Origin: Icerya purchasi
Lineage: Eukaryota > Arthropoda > Insecta > Hemiptera > Monophlebidae
DNA length: 64,000 nt
Direction of reading: 5' to 3'
Assembly: GCA_039619475.1 (NCBI GenBank)
Contig: CM077116.1
Coordinates: 32,623,183 to 32,687,182 of the forward strand
Each line of letters opens with the position of its first letter. The stretch's first letter is position 1. The position numbers were made by a program, and so were the translations under genes. A model generated the notes under the pieces. The model was not told where the DNA came from. It saw nothing but the letters and a program-made list of their open reading frames with translations, and searched no databases. Below are positions 54,690 through 64,000 of the stretch, piece by piece.

Positions 54690-57385
54690 CTCATCCTTTT
54701 AGTTCCTTTTCTTCTCCCTCTAACTAGAATGTCGCGGCCTTGCGCCTTGAACATCCTTCAATGGAATTGCCGCAGCTTACGAGCTAACAAACTAAGTGTA
54801 GATTGTCTATTAGACTTATACAATATCCATATAGTTAAAATCTGCCAAGAGGAATTCTTGGAAATCATTTTGTTCCTCTTTCTCTAGAGATACGCCCTTC
54901 CCTAAGATCTGGAAAATGGCTAAGGCATCTAGATCTCCTCCTTCTGAGCGTCCCCATCTTTCCCGTCCTTCTTTGCCTAAACTCTACTCTTTCTTGGACC
55001 TTATTGCTCCTCCGTATGTCCTCACTTTTGAGGAATCGAACATTCCTTCACTCCCGGATACCTCAGAACCTCATTTCTTATCTTCTCCTTTCCGCTTTGA
55101 GGAACTCTTGTCCGTCCTTAACAAATCCTCTCCTTCTGCTCCAGGCTTGGACGGCCTTTCTATCCTTATTCTTAAAAAAATCTTCCCTTCCTCGCTGCTC
55201 TCCCTTCTGAATATTTTCAACTCTTTCCTACTCTCTGATTTTACTCCTGAGTCTTGGAACGACTTCATCGTCATTCCAATTCTTTAAAAAAATCAGTGTT
55301 CTTTCCATCCTATCGTTCTAGCCTCATGTCTGCGCAAACTCTTTGAAGGCTTAATAAACAACCGTCTCGTTTGGTGGCTTGAGCGCAATATTCTAGTCCC
55401 TTCAAATATGTTTGGTTTTCGCCCCAGGAATGGCTCGGTAGATTGCATCAGTTACTTCCTTGCAAAGATCTATAAATCCTTCCTGTCAAAGAAATTTACT
55501 GCCGCTTCTTTTGTCGATGTCCGCTCTGCATTTGATAATCTGAATCTTCCCTCTCTGGGCCCAAACTTCTCCATCTTAATTTCCCTCCGGTTTTTATCAC
55601 TCTTATACCCAACCTCTTTCAACATAGAACTCTTTATCTATCTTCTACTTCTCTGTCCACTTTCAGATGCGTCTATCGTGGGCTTCCCCAGGGTTCCTGC
55701 CTTAGCCCTACTGTTCTTAATATTTACTTTTTCGATATTGCTTCTCTTCTTATTCCCTCTTTCTCTCTACTTTTTGCTGATGGCATTTTAATTTACTCCA
55801 CCTCAGATGATCTGTCCTCCGCCACCAACGAGTTAAATCATTCATTGTCCCTTTTTAGCAATGCTCTCTTTACTCTCCATCTCTGTCTTTCTCCTTCCAA
55901 GTCTTCCTGCATAATTTTTGCTCTCTGCCCCTTTAACCGATCTTTTATAAACATCAGTGTATCCTCTATTTCTATTCCCACTGCTAATTCCATATGTTAC
56001 CTAGGTATTTTCTTAAATAGTCGCCTTACATTTCATGAACATATTAATTATATCTATAATTCCTCGATCAAAAGACTAAATCTCCTCAAATCTTTATCTT
56101 CGCTCAGATGGGGTGGTGACCTGTGAATTCGTTTAATTCTATACGAATCAATTATTCGGTCCAAACTCGACTATTGTTCTGGCAAATGCCTCCAAATCTC
56201 TCCTTTGGAAACTTGACGCAATTCAAAATTCCTGCCTTTGCCTATGCATTGGCGCTTTAAAATCTTCTCCTATTCCTGCGATTCTATCTGAATCTGCCAC
56301 TCAACTTCTATCCATTAGTCGTTCACTCCTTGAGTATCGTTTTTTAATAAAACGCCTCCCCATTTCGTCATCCAACGTCTCATAGAATTCCGATTTTATC
56401 GCATATAGCTGCTCGTGTTTCCAATTTTTCTCCCTATATTTCCTCTTATAACAGTCTTCCTTACTTTTCTTTCGATTTTAATAGCATATGGCACCCCATC
56501 AATTTCTCCTCCCTTCCAATCCGAGCTAATTATTCCTCTTACAATGTAGTCAACTTCGAATCCCTTCAGCTGCTGGAATTTTTTTTTTCTTCTCATGTCT
56601 TAAAGAGTGATGGAGGCGTGGGTGGTGCGTATACGTCTCCTACGTTCCTGCACTCTGAGTCTTTCAGACTTCTTTCTGCTCTTATCTTCTCGGCCGAATT
56701 GATTTTAATTCTTCGTGCCATTTATTTTATATCCTCTACAAGTGGCGTTCACAAATTCCTCATCCCAATATAGAGGACAATGACTCAGGTGACTCTTTAG
56801 CTCGCTCAGCCGCCCGCAATGGTCCTTTCCTCAACTCTTTGCCTTCTTCAGAAATTTTTTCCCTATCATGCTCTAATCGTTCCAGACTTTGATTGGACAT
56901 GTATCCATCTTTATTCTCAAATAGCTTTTCGCAGTACCGTCTTATTCAACCCGTTCCACGTTTCTTGTCTTGGTTTCATTATATTTCTGTCTGTCGTCGT
57001 TCCACGTTTGTTTCCTTAATTAGACTCAGAATCAATCATTCTCTACTTCCTTCTTCTCGCGTTCGATTCGCTTTGTTCCCTTCTCCTTTTTGCTCCCTTC
57101 ACGCTTCTGAGCCTTCTTGTATTTGTGATTCAAATCATATCCCTTTCGAATGATCTGCACTCTCTAACGAACGCTTCTTTCTTTACGTCCAATTTTTAGC
57201 TTTGGTTCTTCGTACTCCCTTTAACGCTACCTATACCCTTTCCTTCCCATTGTCTTCAGCTATTCCTTTGCTGCTGTCCTTTGTTTTTTCCATTTTTGAC
57301 CGCCTGGCTATTTAGTTGTATCTCTTAATTTTGCATGTTGTTGGGTCAAGGCCGCTGGCGAGGCCCAAGGTAAGAAAAAAAAAAC
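54690..57385 (+). pseudogene. Family A LINE with start of ORF2 and an internal deletion
   Basis: ATG at 54730 opens MSRPCALNILQWNCRSLRAN, the first block of an APE endonuclease, so this copy preserves the true ORF2 start. After about 35 codons the sequence jumps to the linker near 54860 (compare 45084), deleting most of the endonuclease. RT: FGFRPRNGSVDCISYFLAKI (55408), FVDVRSAFDNLN, a FADGILIYSTSDDL site (YADD changed to ADG, near 55770), CYLGIFLNSRLTFHEHIN. RNase H is largely destroyed. The C-terminal cluster near 57110 reads CSLHASEPSCICDSNHIPFE. An A run at 57377-57385 is the tail. Many lesions. Confidence 0.8.
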
Positions 57386-59589
57386 GTATGTTTTCAATCA
57401 CTTTCATTACAAAAATCGTTATAACATTCCTATTCTGAAACCGAATTTGTTATTCGCTTTCATTAAACGCCTTACATCACCCCTTCGTGTACATTATTAT
57501 ATACACAGGTACACAATACGTTCACACACTATCACATTATGATAATTTCTAATACGCTTCCACATGCCTTTCTGTAATCGACGCCGTATATTTTGAGACA
57601 TAGTTATGGGTAGAAAATCTAAAAAATATCAAAATATTAATATGGAAATTGAACACGTCTTGTTAAATTTTTTCAAAAAATTGAGGGTTTGAAGCATTAA
57701 GATATTTAATTGTTTTCGAGTGTTTCGGAAAATTTTTTTCTTTTTGAAAATAATTAGCTTTGATTTTCTTTATACTTGATGTATACATAAGAGCTCTTGT
57801 AGAGATCAATATCGTCTTTGAAAACTCGAACAATTTATTTTGAAAAGAAAAAAAAAAGTATATAAATAAACATCAACACACACGCGAAAAATCACGAATA
57901 GCGGAATAATTTTTCGATATTGTAGATATAAATTAAATATATATATATATAGTGAAACAATTGATGAAACGTTTGATTTAAAGTGTAAGGGACACAAGTA
58001 TCGTACCTACCTTTTTGAAGTGGACACTTTTTGTCGAATGGAGCACTTAAATTATTCGGAGCATTAGTCTTTAATATGAAAAAAAAAAGAAAAAAGAAAT
58101 GACGAAGAAACACGTTGCGTGAAGTACCTGAAGAGGAATAGTCAAAATTTCCATATATGGCGTACTTGAAAATTCTTCCCGAGAAATTTCACTATGAACG
58201 CAAACCCGAGCGTTACTTGTTTCCAATAATAAAATAACATTTCCGGTATGAAGACTGATGACAAAGCGAAAGAAAAAGAAACAAACAAAACGTATATATT
58301 TCCTTATGGAGCAATTGTTCCATACCGATTGTGAACTTCTTGACTAGAAAAACATAAAACTAAATCATTTCACGACAGAAAGACGGAAAACGACGAAAAA
58401 TGCGCTAAATGTACGGCATGGGCTGGCCTGGGTCGAAAAACGAAACGTGTAACGCGGTTGCGGTTAGAATAGCACAGAATCGACCTGTGGTGGTCTGATC
58501 GACATACAACGAAAAAAAAACAAAACAATCAAAAAACGGCTCCGTGTAATGTACAAATCGACTGCTGCTTTAAACGTACACCGCACCCGCTACCCTGGCT
58601 GTTTTTAGTGGGATTTACGACATCTTTCCTTGGCTCAATACTCTATGGTATAGCTTTCGTTAGTGCACATCAGCACTCGTTCATGTAGTTCCCTCCGCTA
58701 TCGACCACTAATACCAGTACGCTGACGAAGTCTCAGTGCCGGCATTTCGTCCTAATGGGCAAGCAATTTTCCTTTTAGCCGAATAAGCATCCTTAAAACG
58801 TACAGTCAGCGAAGACAATAAATTAGAAGAGAGATCGTGAACTAACACTTTTTGTTGAATAATATTTCTGGCTCGAACATTGCCAAAAGATAGCGCCGTA
58901 TCATTACAGTTATTTCCATTTAAAATGGAAGATTTGGGTGCGAACTCAGGTGTTAAGAAAAATTCTTGCGGTTAGGTCCATCTACTGCTAGGCTGCAGAG
59001 CTCGGAATATAAATTCCACCATTCTATCACACACATTCCACACATTCCTTAAATTTACATCGAAATCACTACACGACTAGTTATTGATGCACCAGGAAAA
59101 ACTAGAAATTCATCATATTATAACGTGATATCATAACCGAACAGGAACGAATAGTATAGGTTCGGCATGAACAAAACTCTAAGGAAGGTTAATTAGAACA
59201 AAATAAATAAAATAATACTCAAACAGGGACCAGATAAATTCAAATTAGTCACCAGAACCATATAATAATAACGGGAATTCACAATCCTGAACAGAGATGA
59301 CCCAGGCTCCAAGCGAAACTATGAACTAATGTGGCGCATCACATGCACCTTAAAATGCTGTACTAGGATCACATGCGCCACGCACTAATAACTCCTCTTT
59401 AAGTTTTGGCCTATTGCTGGAGGAATTTGATAGGGCACCTTCTCATACTCCTAAAAGATAAACAAGACAATTGCGCCAGAGTCCACTGTAATATGCAAAA
59501 CAACGATACATAATAATATAACTTACCATGCCAAGCAGGATAGCAACTCATAGTACCCCCGGGCCTATCTTAGACAAGGTGAGGTTTAA
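57386..59589. other. No recognised feature; less AT-rich centre
   Basis: No gene or known repeat. About 58360-58760 is visibly richer in G+C and CpG than its surroundings (for example AACGCGGTTGCGGTTAGAAT). It has no open frame that I can support and could hold an exon or control region of a host gene. Confidence 0.4.
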
Positions 59590-59710
59590 TATTAGTCCTA
59601 TTTCTTTCTAGTCTATGCTTTTACCTCTCAATGTTTTAAATAGTAGTTTCCAATCGATGTTGTCAAAGGCTTTTTCCAGATCTATAAATGTGATGTAAGT
59701 ATAAAATAAT
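59590..59710 (-). pseudogene. RTE reverse transcriptase palm fragment
   Basis: The minus strand reads TYITFIDLEKAFDNIDWKLL, the RT block with the first catalytic Asp. Only this block is recognisable. It lies downstream of, and is separate from, the larger RTE element. Confidence 0.6.
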
Positions 59711-59893
59711 TTGTAAAATTCATGTTTCCAATTTAACGTAATATGAAAGTAATAGCACGAACTGACTAAAAACAAGATTTATTAAATTAATAATTAAAAT
59801 TAACACATCGACATGTTCCGGAGACACTGCTCTATAATCATGGTGAAACATACACTAAAGTTAAAGTAAACAACACAAAAAACATTGGTTAAC

Positions 59894-59919
59894 ATATATA
59901 TATATATATATATATATAT
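59894..59919. repeat. (TA)n tail of the RTE element
   Basis: A pure TA run directly adjoins the 3' UTR of the minus-strand RTE element, so it is read as that element's microsatellite tail. Confidence 0.7.
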
Positions 59920-62395
59920 CTTCTTCTAACTCACTCGTTGTCGAGTATGAATGCCATTGCTCATATCACTTCTTCTCCATCAGATAGTACGGTGCCTGAA
60001 TCTCATGTGCGATATCAATCCTATTTTATAGTTGGATACTTAACTGCATTGCGCACACTGAAATTGGCTTGTTATATTCCTCTTTGTCTTTGTTGAATGT
60101 TTACTAGAAGCATAACCACTTGTTAGGTTTGCAATTTCATCAATAAACTTTCTCCATTCAGTTCTGCTCATCACACATTTCCGCCAGGACTTATTCGTCC
60201 TTGGATTAATGCCCTATTTTTTAATGATGTTTGATAGAACATCCTTATATCGCAGTTTTGGTCTTCCATCGTATCTTTTGCCCGTGCTTAATACGCCATA
60301 CAATAAGCGTTTCGGTATGCGGTTTTTATCGATTCGTATAACATGGCCAGTGCATCTTAGTTGATATTTGGTTAAACATTGTTCCATTGATTTACAGTTT
60401 GCCATCTGCAGAATTCTTTCGTTCGAGATCTTATCTTTCTATGTTATTCTTAGCATTTGTCGGAGCATCCTCATCTGACAGATCTCTAGTTTTCTAATTT
60501 GATTGTTTCTAATTGGCCACGTCTCACTACTGTAGAGCATTGTTGGTAATATTATTGTTCTGTAAACTTTTAGCTTAATATCGATATTCAGGTCTTTGTT
60601 TCTAAATACTCGTTGCGCTAGCTTATTATAAGTAGCGATTGCATTTTTTATTCTATGTTTGATTTCCTCATGCAGTTCATTATCGTCGCCAATTATACTT
60701 CCAAGATATTTGAAGTTTTTGACGATTTTTAGCTTCACTCCAGTCAGGTAAAAGTTTCACTTCACGCCATTTATTATCATTACTTCGGTTTTGTTTGTAT
60801 TAATAGCTAGTCCAAAATCCCGATAGGTGTCATATAGATGATTTAGCGCGCTTTGTAATTCTGCAGGGGCTTCACTTAGTATGACGTAGATTTTTCAATA
60901 CAAACACTTCCGTCCTGCTGTTTTTATTAAACCTTTGTAGGTTGTATAATCCCCCGTCGTCAAGACGTTATTTTATTTTAATACCTATTCGTTCAGTTTT
61001 TTGTTTGTATATTAGGAAACTCGTTCCCATATAAAGGTTAAACAGTGACGGTGCAAGCACACACCCTTGTTTTACCCCGGTTGTTACCGGAAAAGGATCC
61101 GACACTTCGGTATCGCAAATAACTGCACTCTCCATGCCTTCATGTAGTTGTTTTACAATTGAAACAAATGTTGGTGAACATCCGGCTATCTTCAGACATC
61201 ACCATATCGCATTTCTATTAAATTTATCGAATGCCTTTTTAACATCTATAAAAGTCATATACAAGGCCTTATTTTGTTCTCTAGTCTTTTCTGTAACTTG
61301 TCTTATGGCATACGTCATATTCACCGTACTGTGCTCTTTTCTAAAGTCACATTGTTCCTTGGGGAGGTACGCATCCATTACCAGCTGTAGGCGCTGCTGC
61401 AGAATCGAGCTCAGGATTTCACCGGCTGTACATAAAAGTGATATACCACGATAATTTGTCTACTTTATATTCTTTGTTTTTATAAATAGCAGTAATCATC
61501 GCATCTTTAAAGTCTTTGAGAACAGTTTTGCTTCCCGATATTCTCTTGTACAATCTAACCAGATATGCCATAAACTCTTTACCACCAACTTTATATACTT
61601 CGTTTGGTATGCGGTCCAATCCGGCGGCCATATTTTCTTTGAGCCTTTTCAAAGCATGTAGAATTCCCTCTTCAATAGGTAGAACTTCTAGATCATAATT
61701 GATTTCCTGCACGGGCAGGTTGCTTAGTACATTTTTGTTAACTGAGGATTGATTGATTAACACCGTTTCAAAATATTCTCTCCATCTAGCTTTCATTTTA
61801 TTCCTATCGATACCAACTTTTCGTTTAATACACTTGGACCATATATTATTTTGGCTGCTGAGTAAAAAGCCCGATTATCATTTTTGTCAGACATTTCTTG
61901 CATTTCCTCTGCCTTATTGCTCCACCATTTGTTCTTTAATCTCCTTGTTTCTTTTTGCACTTCACCTTTTAGAATCGCAAATTTATTCCATTTATTGTTT
62001 TGGAATCTAGCATTTTGCCAATCGATAAAAACCCTCCTTTTTCCCTCGATTTTTAAATGCATTTCTTCCGAGCTCTCAGCATACCAGTCTTGTGAGCGCT
62101 TCTTTTTATATCCGAAAGTGGCTCTGCACGTTGAGTTTATACTTTCCTTTATATGGTTCCATTGTTCTTCTACAGACGGCATTCCACACGGTATCATTTT
62201 TTAAAGAATTGACGTTGTATGTTTTCTGCGCCTTTGCTGCTTCCTTTGGATGGTACTTTACGGTTGGAAATCTAAATTTCGACCTCAGTAATATGCGGTC
62301 TGTGTCTCCATCCGATCCATTCATTGCCCGTGCGTTTAAGCAGTCAGCTCTATGTTTTTGCCGCGTTATAACATAATCGAATTGATGAAGGTGAG

Positions 62396-62666
62396 CTGAT
62401 CTTAGGCAGTATTTCGGACACATCATGAGGAGAGAAGACGATAGTTTGGAAAAACTGGTAATACTAGGGAAAATAGATGGCAAACGACCTCCGGGAAGAT
62501 GTCCAATGAGATGGATAGACCAGATACATAATTTATGCCAAGAGCCAATTCACCAAATTATAAGAAGAACAGAAAACCGTATAGGCTGGAAAAAATATAT
62601 CGCACAAATGTTGATGTAGCCACGATCGTTATGGTCGGCACAAAATGATGATGATGATTTTGGGTG
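62396..62666 (+). mobile_element. RTE tail nested in the RTE endonuclease
   Basis: The plus strand reads LRQYFGHIMRREDDSLEKLV, then GKRPPGRCPMRWIDQIHN, and stops at 62619. A short 3' UTR and (GAT)n follow (ATGATGATGATGATTTTGGG). This is the BovB/RTE-type C-terminus. TGATCTTAGG (62396-62405) and TGATTTTGGG (62657-62666) look like a 10 bp target duplication with two changes. Removing the insert rejoins the host endonuclease reading. Confidence 0.7.
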
Positions 62667-63300
62667 CATCCAGGTTCCCTTATGTATGTCTTTCATCTGG
62701 AAAAAGGTATTAGTAATGTTTAAACCGTTTTGTGCGCAAAACTGTAGTAAACGCTCACCGCTGTTGTTTTCTTTGCCGATTCCATACTCACCAATCGCGT
62801 TCCTTTCCTAATTTTAGAGTTATTTCCGACTCGTGCAGTCCCCGAGTATTCGCTCATTTACTGAAATTTTATTAATTGCTAGCTGTAGATCTGAATAGAA
62901 CATATCCTTAGCTGCATCACTACTTTGCAATGTTAGTGCATATGCACTGATTATGGATATTGTAGGGCTAGATGGGAACTTAATTTGCATCGCCATAAGT
63001 CGTATCATTTATTCCACATGGTTCCTCCAATATATAAGGTTTTACTCTATTATTGATCGTGAAACCTACTCCATTTAGGCCTGTCAGTTGCTTCAGTGTC
63101 CTTCCAGTAGATCGTATAGCCGGTACTCTATTTATTTATTGCTCCTTCTTCTGAAAATCTTGTTTCCGATAGTGCTGCTATATCTATCTTATATCTCTTC
63201 AATTCCTGCGTAATTAATGTTGTTCTTCGTATTGGCCTGTCTTTTTATCCTGCAGTGTTCGAACATTCCATTCACCAAAATTCCATGAGTTTGTTATAGT

Positions 63301-64000
63301 TTGGTTTGTTCTTTTTTCCTTACCGCATCACATAGGTACCCGCCAGCCGCGGCATGCTGGCCAGGTTCATTATGGGAAGAGCTGTGTTTGGGACACCTTT
63401 TCTAGTTCCCTCCGCGGTTGCAGTAGGCAGAGCGGAACCTAAATAGGACTGTCTAGTCGTATGATCTGCTGCCGAACCCCAAACATCCTCCCATCTTATT
63501 GAAGAGCAACCACCTGGATTATACCGCCTTCCGTGTGCAGAATCTATGACTAAAAGCTTCCAATCAATCAAACCTGCTTCCATCGCCGTAGGACTTTATA
63601 ATAAAAGAAAGAAATAGGAAGAGGGAGAAATTAAAAAAGCGGGAAGTAGAGATGATTAAAGAAACGGGAAAGGGGTAAGATTGGAGAAAGAAAGAAATGA
63701 AGAAATGAGAAATGATGGGAGCTGCGCATATTACAGGAGCACAGAAGTTGGTGCGCAAGCAACAACCTTGCCGTCCATCCAACTACACCAGTTAACCCAA
63801 TGGCAAGGATGATACAAGGACGATCGGACTGATGCAGTTGGTGCAGTTAACTGCGGACAGGAATAGGATAAATTTATCTAAAAGAAAAAGAACAGAAAGG
63901 AGATGGGTAAATAGATGGATGAAGAAAAAGAATTAGGAAACGTAAAAAGTGACAAGGAAAAAGGAAAAGAAACTCCTCCGTTCTTGCCCAAGGCGGTCGT
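63301..64000 (-). other. Probable 5' region of the RTE element
   Basis: On the minus strand the segment before the endonuclease is pyrimidine-rich (plus-strand purine-rich, 63600-63720 and 63860-63970). It contains an 87-codon frame (63583-63320) in a GC-richer stretch ending PRLAGTYVMR. This could be a leader or a small upstream ORF of the RTE element. The 5' end and a target duplication were not found. Confidence 0.4.

Larger units (their letters stand above)
59894..63300 (-). pseudogene. RTE LINE: endonuclease, RT and C-terminal zinc finger
   Basis: From 63280 the minus strand reads FGEWNVRTLQDKKTG, KRYKIDIAALSETRFSEE and LLQFCAQNGLNITNTF (APE endonuclease), then LHQFDYVITRQKHRADCLN. RT starts RWREYFETVLINQSS (61796) and has LKENMAAGLDRIPNEVYKVG, STVNMTYAIRQVTEKT, MTFIDVKKAFDK and GVKQGCVLAPSLFNLYM. 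The YADD block is not readable. FKYLGSIIGDDNELHEEI and CTGHVIRIDKNRIPKRLLYG follow. Near 60050 a C2H2-like finger (FQCAQC...SHMRFRH) ends the protein. The tail is (TA)n. Several frameshifts and stops. Another RTE fragment sits in the endonuclease. Confidence 0.75.

Noticed and set aside
57389..57480. Element D fragment right of the long family A copy, because TATGTTTTCAATCACTT also occurs at 44387
   Set aside because: The match is about 17 bases and the surrounding frame does not continue, so chance is likely.

Overview
This is eukaryotic, AT-rich DNA from an arthropod, most likely an insect. The evidence is an R1-clade LINE, RNase H-bearing I-type LINEs, RTE elements with microsatellite tails, a gypsy-group LTR element, tRNA-derived SINEs, and repeat ends that recur across insect genomes. 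The species cannot be told from the window. I found no convincing host gene, rRNA gene, functional tRNA gene or CRISPR array. Nearly everything recognisable is mobile DNA, mostly dead and often nested.

Layout. 1-5.9 kb: tails of a pyrimidine-rich LINE (family A, one copy inside another), decayed reverse transcriptase (RT) C-termini and a ~500 bp foldback. 7.5-10.6 kb: SINE pieces and an RNase H LINE relic (family B). 10.8-14.4 kb: one minus-strand LINE split by a Helitron-like cluster and by a 398 bp hAT-type MITE with a perfect 8 bp target duplication. 14.6-16.2 kb: family A and RTE fragments. 17.4-22.3 kb: a nearly complete R1-clade element bounded by a 16 bp target duplication. 23.5-27.6 kb: a TA-flanked repeat (TAE), a SINE and LINE tails. 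29.0-31.0 kb: a DNA transposon with terminal inverted repeats that holds a piggyBac-like fragment. 32-35.9 kb: LINE scraps and two more foldbacks. 36.0-40.2 kb: a gypsy/errantivirus-like LTR element with both LTRs and broken pol. 40.8-47.8 kb: a Jockey/CR1-type LINE (element D) holding two insertions and ending against the long family A copy. 49-54.7 kb: SINEs, two TAE copies, and a family B LINE split by an I-type LINE with a 14 bp target duplication. 54.7-57.4 kb: a second long family A copy. 59.6-64 kb: a long RTE element with a (TA)n tail and a second RTE tail nested in its endonuclease.

How the parts relate. The autonomous LINEs (R1, A, B, I-type, D, RTE) supplied endonuclease, RT and RNase H. 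The SINEs carry Pol III-type promoters and presumably borrowed LINE machinery. The hAT-type MITE and foldbacks depend on transposases not encoded here. The R1 element is the least damaged; its ORF2 has one in-frame stop and one frameshift.

The most unusual signal is TAE: three longer copies and one end fragment, each set in (TA)n tracts. They share a head and a 17-base inverted repeat about 230-250 bp apart. In one copy both arms have changed together so that pairing is kept. I could not match TAE to a family I know.
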